Source: Baylisascaris procyonis (Eukaryota; Nematoda; Chromadorea; Rhabditida; Ascarididae). Taken from it: a stretch of DNA of 64,000 bases. The position numbers and the translations under genes were made by a program. Within the stretch, counting starts at the first letter, position 1, and every line of letters starts with the position of its first letter. The notes beneath the pieces were generated by a model. That model saw only the letters and a program-made list of their open reading frames with translations. It searched no databases and was not told the origin of the DNA. Shown here piece by piece: positions 1 to 12,709 of the stretch. Location of the stretch: the NCBI GenBank assembly GCA_037389465.1, contig JAZARR010000146.1, positions 4,930,001 through 4,994,000 on the forward strand, read 5' to 3'.

Positions 1-422
1 TACATACTATGCGGCGGCATTGTTTATTTCGAATAAGATGAGGATAATTTCATCAATTCGCAAATTAGATTCAATGGTGCGAAGCAGAAAAATGCGTATT
101 ATAAAGCATCTCTTATTCACAAATACCAACCGAGGATGCTTTGCATCAGCTAAATTTCGCTTGCGGTTGTCACGCATACGCCATACACTACAGCTTATTC
201 TTTGCATATTTCCATGGCGCCGATCGACTAATTGTTGCATTGCAACCCCAGGTTCTCCTTTGCATCTCTCTCATTGTCTTGAGCATTTAATAAAATTTGC
301 ATATTTACTTCACCAATTATTGCAATTTTATCGTTATATTACGAGCATAAATGAACGAAATCGTTTTCGGCTACAACCATTTAATATTGAAAAAAGTTGC
401 CTCTGTGATGAATTAAAAATGT

Positions 423-563
423 GAATCTTTAATTCTTGAGGCACTTGATTCCTGGGGTCATGATTGCATCAACTATTCCTCAGGATTGGCAATCGAAACG
501 GATGATCGCCAGGATTATCCGTTGAAAAAGTTGATTTCTAGCGTTAGCGGCCGAAGCAATTGA
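423..563 (+). CDS. Short coding-like frame, possible terminal exon
   Basis: In frame from a TAA just upstream to TGA 561-563 it reads ESLILEALDSWGHDCINYSS, then GLAIETDDRQDYPLKKLISS and a short end. Composition is far more protein-like than the AT-rich surroundings. A TTCTTGAG or ATTCCTCAG acceptor could begin it. It would be the last exon of a gene entering from the left. Family unknown. Confidence 0.25.
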   Translation, partial: ESLILEALDSWGHDCINYSSGLAIETDDRQDYPLKKLISSVSGRSN

Positions 564-3500
564 TTCCTCGGGTAGGCAATCTTAATTTTCGACAGTATGC
601 CGTAGCGTAATGACTAATGACATGTTGCGGATCATTGAGAATGATAAAGTTGTGCCATAGAATTGATTTAGTGCATTCAATTAAATGTGAATAGCTGTTA
701 ACGCAATTTATTTCATTTTTTTTTTCATTATGCTTTTAATTTAGAATCTCTTAAAGATTTCTTCTTTTTCTTGTAGCATAATGACAACATTTCACACATA
801 CGTATTGTTTGCTGACTTAAAATAAATGAGTTATAACAAAATATGTGTATATTTGGGATGAATTGCATCGGAAAATTTCTCTTATATATTAACGCTTTTT
901 TGTCATTGGAAACGGTACGGAAACACCCGAACTTCGAAACAGAGCATATAGCTGCAGTGTTATCACTTTGGTAACGTTTTGCTTACTGATCAGAAAAGGA
1001 TTAGGAGGAATATTTCCGGAAACTTCTAACACAGTTGCGCTCAGAAATGTTTCTTTGCTATGATCGTTCGGTTATTAACCGGTCGAACATTGCCAATTTG
1101 CTAATTTCATTTAGTCTTTCAGCTTTTGCTTTTCATATGTATATTCTAATTGCTAATTATTTAGGTAATAATTGAGTTGGCTGACTTCGATGTAAGTGAA
1201 TTGTTTGTCATTTATGAATTTTTCGAGTGGATGCGATATATTCAACAACAATTATTGCTTGTATAGCTCTAAACTAAATAGTGTCATATTGAAGCGATAG
1301 CTGGACTTATGGCAATTAAATATGTTTGCGCATAGAACGCACCATTATCGTACTCGTTCACGTTGAATAGGTTGTAAATGAGAAATAGGTAGGAAAACGT
1401 TCTTGATTAAAGATCAAGCGATTTTGAATTCAAACGCTTTGCGCTAATAAATTAAACAAAATGATTTATTTTCGTTAATAAGCAGCAGTGAAATAGTGTG
1501 AGCGTTTCACAATTATCGCTAATCGAAATAATCACCCATATTACTTCGATGCGCACCTTATGCCTATAGGTGCTATCGATTGTTCTTTTTCATGGTGTTA
1601 TCGTGGTAAGCTATCATATATCATCGCTTTTTTTTTCTCTCTCGCAAGCATTGCTTGATGCAACCGAAAATGAAGCGTCGATGATGATGTTGCACACTTT
1701 GTGGCGATATAATTGCAAAAGCTTATGCAATATTTTTCGAGTAATATGCAATGCAATATTTCGAATAAATATGTTTTGCAAAAACTTTGCAGATCTTTGT
1801 TTTTGATTATGACTTCTCGAGTTTTCTTCCTGAAGCATTTCCATAGCTGAAAAGCGCTGAAATAGAAACTGTAAGAATTGAACGTTCATTTCCTTTATTT
1901 AAGCTGGCACTTCCTTCATTCACTGTTCAAAATGATGTCATTTGTTACAATACTTTACGATCACGAAGAATTGAGTTAGAACGAAACATAACTAACAAAA
2001 GATAATTGATAAAATATTTTCGCCTTTTCGTCTATTTCCAACAACAGTACAGTGGTAGCGATGTTATATATGTTTCCAGGTAAATGCACTCATAAGTAAT
2101 GTCAGTAAATGCCATTTGAATTTGGTTGCATTATATAGGTTGACCTCAGTGTAATGATTGAACTCTGTACTTCGATTCCTCTGATCCAATTAAATTTGAT
2201 TTTTGCGCTCATTTTGCAAATCATTGGAATGTAATACAATTTAATAGCAAACTGTAGTATTTACGTGTTTTGTATACTTCATTTCCAACATGTTGTGTTA
2301 TATAGAGGTAGCAATTTAAAAACACTGCTTCTATTCACAAGCTTCAATTGAACATTGAGGTATTTATTTTCACAGTGAAATGCGATGACATTTACGATAG
2401 AATCCACTAACCTTAAATGCGCTAAAAAAAAAAAAAAAAACATTCAAAGACGACAGTGTTCTGCAATATTAATATCTGTAAACGTTGCTGCAATGTGGGT
2501 GGCAGATCAAAATGAAACAATAGGCTTTTATCTAATTTGATAAGTTGCGTGCCTAATTCTATCGCTCCTTCCGTTCACTAACATTCTTTCACACTTAAAA
2601 ATTTATTGAAATTTCGTAATAAAAAAAAAATGCAGCAAAAATAAGCAAAACGCTGAGTAGAAAAATAGAGTGAACTTTTCTTTTAACAAGATGCAATTTC
2701 CCATCAACGAACTCTTGGTGCGATTTTCTGGCTCATAGTTGAAGTGAGCAGAAGCGATAAATGCTTCAACGACTCTCAGAAATAAAATTGTAAACATTAT
2801 CGACGATTATTTCAATTAAATCCATAAGTACCGATAAATGTCGCAAATTACGCATTAAACTTTCGGCTCGGTCAATCGTGATGAAAGAAATATTTTTTGT
2901 GCCCATTTTAGAAATTTCTTTTTCTGCTGATAGAATTAAAATAATGCTTAGATTTTCAACGAATTTTTAGTTGAAAAATTCAAGTTTCTCTTCATTACTT
3001 ATTGATCAATTTACTTCACTGTGAGCATATTATATAAATCTATTCCCATTTGCTGAATAATTTCAAGAGAGAATTTCATTAGCGCATAATAGGAAAATTA
3101 ACATCGAGTTCGGCTTGATACCTTTTTATTGCGATAAGTTTTGATGGTTCATATATCGAAAACATCAAATAGGGAAACAATTATATTGTACACCTAAGCG
3201 CAGAGATGGAGTGAGCGCATATAGCCCAACATACTTTTAGTATATGTAAATTTTAAACATGTAATTTGACAAGAAGCAGGTAAACGCCAAATGTTTTTTT
3301 TTTGCGATTATGTCGTTGAAAATGCCGTTATGGTTTTTTCAAAAGAGTGATAGATACGCTTGAAGAAATTTTCGCATGCAAATGTTTTTCGGAAGTAATT
3401 ATGTGGAACTTTTTGTTAGTAACTTAGCTCTTGTTTAGTTTGAATTAATTTCAAACTGCCGACATAGCTTCCAATTATTTGGTGTGTTGTTAATTTCATG

Positions 3501-4584
3501 CTTATGATTGCCATCTTTCATCATACGATACTTGCTCGAATAGAAAACCCAGATGCACATACTTGTGAACATCAACGCAAACGATCGCATGATAGTTTAC
3601 TTTAAAAGAAAAAGAGAAATTGTCATTGCTTTAAATTCGAATGCTCAAGCTACTGAAATGACTTTCCGTCATGAATAGGTGAATTTCACATGATGGAAAA
3701 GAGTGATGCATTCATCTCCTTTGCAAAATCAATTCGCTGTCCTACGCTTTAAAGTTGCCTATAAATTTGATGTTCGTTCACTAACTACGTCATTACCGAA
3801 TCTTCAGAATCTTCACGGCTCTGAAAATTTCTGTGCATTTTGCACAGAATCTAGGATAGTCCGATAAATCTAATGGATCCTTTTCCTGAACAGCAACTCA
3901 AAAAAAAAAATCCATTCAATGAGTTGTTGAAATGACACTACAACAGAAACAACGCCTATCTGGGTAATTACTAATTAAGCGGTGTAAAAAAGTCTAGAGT
4001 AATAACTTCCATGTAAGTAGCTATTAAAAGTTGTGTCATGCCCAATGCATTGAATTTTTACGGTTTTTCACATGCATTACTTCACTTGGCGTTTTTTTAG
4101 CAGAAGTTTTGTGACGAATTTTTGTGGAACAAATGTATTTATTGATGAGTAGTTCTTTAGAGATAAGATTTGTGAATTACTTTCTTTTGTTCGATAGGAA
4201 TGTCTATGCGCCACATTTTTTTCTTGCTTCCTGAAAGCATTCCGCTATCACGTCTTTGGATTTTCGCCATTTTTTCACCCCACTTGCGTTCCTCAATTTT
4301 CTGTATAGGTTGACATTTTATTCGGTACAATTTTAGCTGCTTATTTCCTCCCACTCTTTCGTCATCGTTCAGGCTTATAATTGCGGTTCTCTATTCCATT
4401 TTTATCGAAACCTGCCTCTTTGCGTTTTCCATTGGTTCTAGTGAACGTTGCCTTTTTGTTATCATTGGATGTCGCTTTCACTCATCTGAGGATGTAAACT
4501 GCTTAACAGACCTTCAAAGTGCGCTGAATGGAACAATTTATCCTTCTTAAAAGGATCTCGAAACAGGGTCTTATAATGTCACAG
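564..4584. other. AT-rich stretch without an assigned gene
   Basis: Mostly low-complexity AT-rich sequence with A or T runs. A frame at about 858-967 plus (MNCIGKFLLYINAF.., ending before GTAACG) and a stop-free frame at about 4360-4540 are weakly coding-like. Nothing else supported. Confidence 0.4.
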
Positions 4585-4772
4585 TTTCGTAGAAGGCTAT
4601 GCTGGCCACTCTAGGGGCTTTACTGTCTATGTGAGAATGGTGCCAGACAGGAATGAGGAAAAGTTGTTTCTGTCTCTATATCCGATTATGGAAGACTCTT
4701 GCTCACTAAAACTGGCCACATTTGCGAAAAAGCGAAGGAAGTGGACCAGAGCTCGAGTATTACTGGCCTCCG
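4585..4772 (+). CDS. Candidate exon with MAM-domain-like sequence
   Basis: An open frame follows TGTCACAG (phase 2) and can end at GTTAAG (phase 1; an earlier donor GTATTA exists at 4757). It reads EGYAGHSRGFTVYVRMV, then LFLSLYP and DSCSLKLATF, then a basic run and ARVLLAS. The order Gly-aromatic-beta strand, L..P, Cys-x-L-x-x-x-F, basic, beta strand resembles the middle and end of a MAM domain, an extracellular adhesion module. There is no start codon, so it would be an internal exon. It could be paired with the 5572-5699 candidate on the same strand. Confidence 0.27.
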
Positions 4773-5571
4773 GTTAAGATGTAAAAGGCTGCCGCATTTT
4801 ATACTCATTTAAATAGTGTTGGTAAAACAAAGAACATTTCATTAACCAATATGTTCCACTTCCTCGTTCTGTTTTTCATTGCTTTAAAACTTGCATCTCT
4901 CACGCCCCAACATTTAAAAGCATTAGCGTGTAATTATGAATCGTTGTTACATGTTGTAGTCACTACTTGAAATCCATCAAACTAGACCGGCAAATGAGTG
5001 AACGACAACTCGATTCACACCTTCCAATATGTGCAAATGCCAGGCGATTGGTTAGGCCATCAATCGCTGCATGAAGCCGTCGGATTAAATGTCGGAATTC
5101 TGTTGATAAAGCAATTAAGAGCTATTTGGCCAGTTAGATGCCACTTCGTTATGCTAATGAGCGGACAAACGGGTACATGCCCGCATGCATAGGCGTATCA
5201 CTGGCAATTACTACTTGAATGACTGCCGAACTATTGAATGAGTTGATGCACGAAAACAGCCGGCTAGCAAGGAATTGTGTCGGGCTCTTGATTGTCGTTT
5301 CTTTTCAACTATTCTAGCACTACCAACCTAATCCTTTCCTCCTCAAAATCAGCCCTCTTTGAAATTTCAGGAAACAACAACGCTTATGAGTAAATGCTAC
5401 TTTTTCCACTGCAAAACTCTACAATAGCCTGTTTTCATACTGTTGAAACGTCGTTTCTTGCTGGAACCAGAAGTAGCAACCGTCATAGTCAAATTCTTTG
5501 CTGAATGAAACCATCGTGATAATGCTGACTAATTTACCCTTCCAAGCTTGGGTGTTAATTGGATTTTATAG

Positions 5572-5699
5572 GAAAAGACCTCCCACTATTGAAAACAAAC
5601 ATGCTGCTGGTGTCTGCAACGCTTCCGCATCTAAAAGCGGAATTTTTTTCGTAGTGGTTATTAATAACCATAAGGGCGGCAGAATTGTCCTTCAACGGC
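5572..5699 (+). CDS. Second candidate MAM-like exon
   Basis: It follows a good acceptor (GGATTTTATAG) in phase 2 and can end at CGGCCA/GTAATT in phase 0. The sequence contains VCNASASKSGIFFVVVINN then GGRIVLQRP, similar in spacing to GFTVYVRM..KLFLSLYP at 4.6 kb and to the hexad before the L.sP motif of MAM domains. If unspliced, the frame continues to a TGA at 5804-5806. Identification is by eye only. Confidence 0.24.
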
Positions 5700-6513
5700 C
5701 AGTAATTAAGAATCTAGCTTTCCCAAGGGAATTAACTGCTCGCTGCGTTTCATCAATAGAGCAATTTCCTCGCAGTTTTGTTTTTCCCGACAATTTCATT
5801 ATTTGAAAGAAATGCGCTGCTCAAACGAAAGCAATATAATCTTCAGACACGATATTCAAAAAACTCATGCACTTTCTGCTTTACTTAATAATTAGCAAAA
5901 TGAAAGAGAAATCAGTCTCACAATAAAAAAATTTGAACAGCGCGATAGAAATGCTTCTTTGTTTACAATAAGGCGAATAATATATTCTAATAAAGAAGCA
6001 AAATCGAACTTTTCATGCAAATGGAATTTGTTGTAAAAATGTGCGTTATGAGCGTACGTATAAACGTTTTAATAGAAATGCTGAGATGTATGAGTAAGTG
6101 AAAAACAGAGAGTAAAATGTGACATACGAACTGTTTTTGATGTGGGTTGGAGCAGATAATGACAGAATGAAGAATGATATAAAATGGTGCAATATACAAA
6201 TGTATACAAATACAAAGATAGAATAATAAATAAAGTGAAACTCAAGGAACATATGAATTTGGTTTGTAGACAACTGAGAGAACAACCTGTAATAGTCGAG
6301 ATTGATGAGAAAAACAACAGAGGAGACGGAAGATTGTTGAGCCTCTTTTCGAACAACTATAGGTAGGAAAGAATTCTATAAATTGATGACTCAATTAGAT
6401 TCGTTGCATCATTATGAAACCCCATTTTGAGTAGTTTATAGGCGTAAACAAAGTTTATTTTAGAAAGCTAAGATGCTAGATTTGGGCTATGTACACAGTT
6501 GAAAGTCTAACAG

Positions 6514-6691
6514 GATTTTTTTACACAAAAGGTTTTTGTAATTTCGATACACGCAAGTGCAAATATGCCTTTCGAAGAGCGTTCCTAACTACGATGGCGA
6601 TAGTAACAGTGTATTTCAGAATTGATATGGGACGTTACATCACTGTAGAACTAAGCAAAGACCGAATTGAAACTATCTCGACGTGTACTAG
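6514..6691 (+). CDS. Candidate exon, cysteine-containing, same strand as the MAM-like pieces
   Basis: An open frame after an ACAG acceptor reads GFCNFDTRKCKYAF, like the C.F(E/D)...C.(W/Y) start of MAM modules, and continues through IDMGRYITVELSKDRIETIS to a possible GTTGAT donor. Internal splice-like sites are too close together (17 nt) to be an intron, so the frame would be read through. Low confidence; no start codon of its own is required. Confidence 0.17.
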
Positions 6692-7171
6692 GTTGATTGT
6701 CTCTGCTTGACTAGCTGATACACAGTTGAATGTTAGATGTCAACTGCACGTGAGCAACGTTATATGTATTAAAAATAAAAGCGGCATAAGAATGCTCCAC
6801 TGAAGAAAATCTGTGGATTTGGCTTTAATTTGAGAATCGTTTGACGGAACTTTTGCTTCACAACTTTTTATAGCGAAATAAGAAAGGCATCTAAGACAGT
6901 AATTTTGTGCACACTGTTTTTTTTTTCAGTGTTTTCAAACTCTTCATCGCATTTCAATTTTTCGGAGCATTTCCATTTGAGCTTTTATTCTCCTTTATTA
7001 TAATATTTGATTATATTATTTCAATAGAGTGAGTGTAATGAATGCAAAGATGCCAGGCAGTGTGTGAAAATTATTGGGCAACTGGCAAACTTTCTCTGCA
7101 AATATGCAAAGGCAACTGGCAAACGAAGCAATGAGCTCAGTTTTTCATTTATTCTTTCGTTTGTTGACTGC

Positions 7172-7257
7172 CTAGACACCGTCAACTCCGCCCATCCAGT
7201 GAAAAAAATTACAGTACCTTCTAAACTTGCTAGTGAAATCATTGTTTCTGTTGAAGT
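7172..7257 (+). CDS. Candidate short exon ending at a GTAAGA donor
   Basis: After GACTGCCTAG the frame reads TVNSAHPVKKITVPSKLASE and ends at VSVE before GTAAGA (phase 0). The pattern of alternating hydrophobics suggests beta structure. The opposite strand is also open here, so strand is not certain. It may belong with the 4.6-6.7 kb plus-strand pieces. Confidence 0.18.
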
Positions 7258-8068
7258 AAGAGGCGCGTTCAATGTTAAGAAAACATTTTTGGCGCACTTA
7301 TGAAAATGATTATTTGGGAATAGGATTTACAGTCCCTAATGGGTGCAAATAACTTTCAATAATTTGGGAGGATCCATGAAGATGGTTTTTTTTGCAGACG
7401 CAGGATGTAGTTAGTCGGAGTTCGAGAGTTACAGGATGGTGCCGAACTTGGGTGAATAAATCCTATCTGCTCCAATCAATTTTGAGCCTCAATCCTTCCC
7501 ATTTCCTTTTCTATTGCTATTTATTTCCTGCCACTTAAGCTGTGCTTTCTTCCTTATGTTTGCTTGCATAGAAAAAATTGGCAATATATTTCGCTCTATA
7601 AGCGACCTTTCGCATTATTTAGGGCATTTCAAGCGGCTCGATATGCTTTCTATTTAACGCAATAATTCCCATCGTTTTTGTAATAATATAAATTTTAACT
7701 TTAGTGTCACTCCGTTTCATTAAAAAATAGACGGAAATTTCATTATCTCCTCTTCGAGACAATGTTTTTAGTGAGAAATTCGCTTCGATGATTTTGCTCT
7801 CATCGTTTATTTCGTCTATTTTTTGCATTTCTTTCTCAAGCATTTCTCAGTATCAAACGATGCTAATACCCACATAATTCCATCGAACAAAGTTAATTTT
7901 TAAGCTTATCGATTATTACTAGATGATTATTCGATGTTGCTTTCCCACCTCTTCAATGCATTAAACATTCGATCTTTAGTAGAGAGCAAATATTACATTT
8001 CACAGTACTTCAATATTCAATATTTATAATCGTCGAGATTTGAAATGAAATGGCTACGAAAGAATATT

Positions 8069-8071
8069 ATA

Positions 8072-8136
<65 letters not shown>
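8069..8136. repeat. AT dinucleotide microsatellite
   Basis: Almost uninterrupted (AT)n of about 65 bp with one G interruption near 8079, flanked by TATA-rich sequence. Confidence 0.95.
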
Positions 8137-8138
<2 letters not shown>

Positions 8139-8950
8139 GATACATACATACATATTTATACATATATAGGTCACTTGACCTTTTTCTCTATTTTTAATTG
8201 AGTCTGTGATATTATTTCACAAATTTGTTTGGTCGTAACCGTTAAATTTTCTCTCCTAAAATTTTATGTCCGCAGTGGCGTCCCCAAACTTTTAACTTGG
8301 TTTGCTTTTAAGCTTGGTCTATATGAATGACCAACATAATCTCTTTCCTGCGCAAGCTCAGGTGCTGCTATTTCGTAGATGTAAGAACTTTTGCGAAGAA
8401 TATTTTCACGACTTTCCAAAATATCGTTTATTTCTTATGTGACTGGTCTACAAAATCGGGACTTTCAACTTCAGCTCAAAAAATTATCCTTCTAAGATAT
8501 GGCGAAGTCGATCCTAAAAATGTAATTAAGTTTACCTTCACGGAATTAACCGTATGTGCTATAAAATCTTGTAATGAACTTACCTCCAATTTCATCAACA
8601 AATTAAGATCATAGTAGCTGAAGTTTTGATCAACGCGAACCTCCTCCAAAAGTTACTCTCATAGATGGATGCTAATGCTCTTGTTTCTCTCCACTATCTT
8701 GATTAAGCCAACATGTGAGTCCGCCTGGCAGCTTTGATCACCTTGCCATTCCCTTTGAGGTAGATTTTACATCGATTTATTTAAAAACATTCAACGGCGA
8801 TTTATTTTCATAGTGTAAGAATTTTTTATGCTTTCATTGGCTCACACCCTTATTCACATCGGCGTCGACTTCCTCTTAAATGAATTCTCAACTTTTCAAG
8901 CAGCTTAATCATTTTCACCGAAATCATCTATGTAAATTGTTTATGCAAAA

Positions 8951-9163
8951 GACTCATCTAAATCTCTTTAAATGCTGGTTTAGTAACGGAACCGCCGGAG
9001 AATCAAATGTAGAGATTTCGAACGCGCATAGGCTCGTTTCGTTCTTCATACAAATGGCTAGCCTAAATCACTTTAAATACCCGTTTAGTAACATAGCCAT
9101 CGCAGAATCGAGTGTATCGGCTCCAAACCCACAGGCTCTAACTTCGTTCAGTTGGCTGCAAAC
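8951..9163. repeat. Diverged tandem repeat, two copies of about 107 bp
   Basis: Copy 1 (8951-9056) and copy 2 (9057-9163) share blocks such as CTAAATC.CTTTAAAT, GTTTAGTAAC and TTCGTTC in order. They produce related peptides in one frame (HLNLFKCWFSN and SLNHFKYPFSN), which explains the long plus-strand frame 8880-9413. Whether the frame is coding is unclear. Confidence 0.6.
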
Positions 9164-10982
9164 TCGCATGCTCTTACTTCATTCAGAATGGTCTTTTTTT
9201 TTCAGCCGACGTTGGCTTTACCAGCGTTTGTATTTAGAGTCTGCCATATGTACAATAATTTACTGCCGTTTTCTATTATTTTTTTCTTTTTTTTTTTTGG
9301 TTTTTCTTGTCGCCCAATTCCTAGCTCACTGTATGATCATCATATTCAAGCAATTTTGTCTTATTTTGTTCATTATCTCAATGATGGATGAATTTGTTCA
9401 TTTTCTTATTTAGAGTGCTTGCGTTTAATGTCCGGTTATCTTGTCAATTTTCGTCTAGAAGAAATTTTCATAAAACTCTTCCGATTTTTCGAGAATTCGC
9501 TAGCATTTTTCCTACTATCGATCCAAACATAAAACGCCTGCTTTATTAGATTGACTGAAGATATTCGATTTACACGTTTGATTAGTGACAGCTGCAAAAA
9601 ATTAGCTGGAAATTTTTCACATCGGCCTATACAAACAACAAAATTTAATATAGGCCAATCGAGTTGGATAATGTATGCAAGAGTTACACAAGTTTGAAAT
9701 CTGCATTTTGCTGCAAGTGTACCCGATTGAATACGCTGCGTAAAAGATACTTTATCTTTCTAAGTTGCTATGATAGTGATAATGATAGGTTATCATTCTA
9801 ATCGATTACCATTGCCCTTATTATTCATTCCATTCTCATAACAATGATACATTCGAATATGATCGAATACAGATCGAATAAGCTCGATTGTTTGATATTT
9901 GTTGAATTTTTCATTCCAGCTTAGTGCACTGAAGAAAATGCATGGAAAATTTTCCATTTTTCTCATTTCAATAGAAACAAGGAGAATGTTGCACTAGAGA
10001 GCTTAGAATGATATACGCTTTCGCGGCGACGCTTAACGCACCCAACCGATCTTATAAATTTTCGATATATTGTAAAACATTTGTAATTTTTTTTTTCATT
10101 TTTTGAATCGTTTATGCAATTCTTCAGAAAAAAAAAATTTCGCTTTTTTTTAGCGAGATTATCTACGAGGAGCGCATCGTTTACCAATGTAACGCGCATG
10201 CAAATTTCAGGCGCATTTAAATGTTTATGTTATGACTACTCATAACTCTTTTCAGAGAGCATGGATCAACTTGAAAGATAAATAGTTGGTCATTCGTTTT
10301 GTTGATAAAACAGCTTAACATTGCAATTCTAACTTCTACCCTTCTCGAGTTGAAACTATTGTGTAGGATGCTAACGAATTTACGCGAAGATGTGACTTTC
10401 TCATAAGGAACTTTATATTCATAATTTTACGAGAGTGCATGTGAACTCAGGTTTAAAGATTGAGAGGGAAGAAAACTGAAAATCTCTAACCGTTTTGTTC
10501 AGCTCATCACGTCCAAATATTGGAGTTGACCAATATGCTAATATTAGCTGTACACGTTCAGCAGCAACACTCTCCCAAATTAACCTAGAATTTGTTTTTA
10601 ACTGAAATTATACAGAAATATTAACCCTCAAGCCTTCCTAAAATTGGGTTAAGCTCCTCCCACCCTGCTTATCTTTCCCATCAATGATGCTCCTCCTCTC
10701 CACTCATCCCTCCTCCCCTCAATCAGAAATTCTTTTTCGTTTTGTTGCACAGTGCAAATTGCTGTAATGATAAACTGAGTTAGAAAAATGAGGAAGTGTC
10801 TAATAAGTACTTCCGTTTAATAACTGAGCGTTGTTGATTAGATAATCGTCATGCGTCAATATTTGAGGGCGCATATTGCCGCTGCTAGTTGCTTCATACT
10901 TTTGATAGTCGACAACAAATCGTTTAAATGCTTATTACACCTGTGAGAATTGTTTACTAAGCTAAGTGACACTTTCATATAG

Positions 10983-11100
10983 GATAATGTGAGTGAACGG
11001 CGACACAGTCAACAACCTTCTTATCGGCTACTCACTATATTACTTTCATCGAATCGGGCAATCGCCGATCATCATAGCGTGTTATTGCCGACGTTAACGT
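10983..11100 (+). CDS. Weak exon candidate
   Basis: After the strong acceptor CACTTTCATATAG, a phase 0 frame reads DNVSERRHSQQPSYRLLTIL. It stays open to 11321, but the second half is AT-rich and hydrophobic like intron. No clear donor. Unknown. Confidence 0.15.
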
Positions 11101-11338
11101 TTTTAAGTGACTTCTCATCCTTCAAACGTCGCTATTCGATGTATTTCTTGGAATCTTTGCAGCAAATCCAATCTGAGTGCAAATTAATATTTAGCTGCAT
11201 TATTCAATGCTTTTATTGGTTTTTTTATTGTCGCTCTTCGACCAGTGCGCTTCTTGCCATTAGCATAGTGGATTTAATTTCCACAAAGCTGCATTTGCTT
11301 CCGCTATGCTGTCTAAAATGAAATTTCCTGTCTATTAC

Positions 11339-12034
11339 TTTGCACATTATTTTCTTCTCATACCACTTTAACAAGATTTCGTCCTGTGCCTCCGTTAAAA
11401 GGTCCATCTATCAGAAGTTCATCCTTAATTTGGTGTGTCAATTTCCAAACTTCTGAAATTACGCATTTATAACATACATTTTTTAGGCGTCCTAGAAAAA
11501 ATAAACGTCTAATGAAAATAAAACGATGATTGATCGCTCAGCGTTTATGTTATTAGGGCTCATTTTTTCTTTGATTTCTGACTGACAGTGATCGGACCCA
11601 TCCGTCGTTTAAGTTCATACGCAGTGCTTTATAACTTCCGAAAATACAATTTAATACCATTTATCCTTTATCTCATCACATGATTTAATATAGGTGACTA
11701 AATCTTGATAGCTCAAAAGTATGCCGCCTCCTTCAAAATTGTTACCCACTTCCAAAGACGTACTTTTTCTGATATTGCACAGTTTACGAGCTTTCCCGAA
11801 TATAAATCGCATATGTCATCTGAAAATTGTCATAAATAAAACGTTTTTTTTTTCGGTTGCAAGATGAAACTGTTGGACAATCAAAACATAGAAACGTACT
11901 CTTGAACGCCTTAAACGTTGAAGCTTAATTTCGTAGTTCAGCGTGCAAACAATTTTCGCATAGAAGGAAAGGAGAATCGTGGAACATGTCACGAGGATTT
12001 GACCGAATTTGAAACTGTCCATCGTCGAATTCAA
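11339..12034 (-). CDS. Candidate exons of a minus-strand gene (hydrophobic segment plus charged tail)
   Basis: Exon at complement(12022..11900) encodes MDSFKFGQILVTCSTILLSF and on to RLRRSR, ending exactly at a GTACGT donor in phase 0. Upstream an AATTTAG acceptor would allow the exon to begin a few codons earlier. A second piece, complement(11407..11339), lies between CTTCTGATAG and GTAATA in phase 0 and encodes MDLLTEAQDEILLKWYEKKI plus MCK. Joined, they look like a signal or membrane segment followed by a basic then mixed-charge region. The hydrophobic stretch is only moderately strong. The 155-codon plus-strand frame at 12244-12711 lies next to them. Function unknown. Confidence 0.3.
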
Positions 12035-12418
12035 GTGGGCTAAATTTCAAACTTTTAGCCGTTCACTTAGAGCCACTGTTATGCCTACAGTGGTTGCCTG
12101 TTCATTGTTTTCGTTCTTTTTGAATCAGCAGTGTGTTGCTTTCTCACGCTTATGCCAACGTTAACATTGACAGTAGCGATCATTTCTAACTATTAATGAA
12201 ACTTGTCTAATTCATTAAACTCATTTTATGATCTGAATGAACATTGAACGTCCAAGTTGTTTCTTTAAATAAGCATCGTATATTGAAATCAAAAAAATAT
12301 CGAACATCATCGCTATTAGCAAGTCGCATTTTTAAAATTTTAAATATCATTTACTTCATTGAAATTAGGTGCATTATTATCAATCTTCTAAGAGTCGATT
12401 TGCGTTTGATGATGTTTA

Positions 12419-12709
12419 CGTCAAAAGTCACGCAAAATCGTGTACACAACGATTTTAAACCACGATGCTTTCAAATAGTGGCAGAGAGAAAAATATTTTC
12501 ACCCCTAAGTGAGCACGCGAGTATCTTTTTCGCCATTAGCGTTTCCCAAAGGCTAGTTGTCACTTGCAGTAACGTTTCACCTCTATATTTGAATTTGGTC
12601 ACTATACGCGTCAAACAAGAAGTCCAACACTTTCCAATTTTTCATCACAATCTGCAAATTCGCCTGACCATCGAATTTCAAACGTTCAAGTGGAAAAATC
12701 GAGAAATGT
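12419..12709 (+). CDS. Open frame, possible exon(s) of a plus-strand extracellular gene
   Basis: Part of a 155-codon open frame (12244-12711), the longest in the left half apart from 8880-9413. The latter part is less AT-biased in codons and shows beta-strand-like runs (RLVVTCSNVSPLYLNLVTIRV). A CACTTGCAG acceptor at about 12570 and a GTAAAC donor at 12710 would allow a shorter phase 2 to phase 2 exon. Not recognised. Confidence 0.18.
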
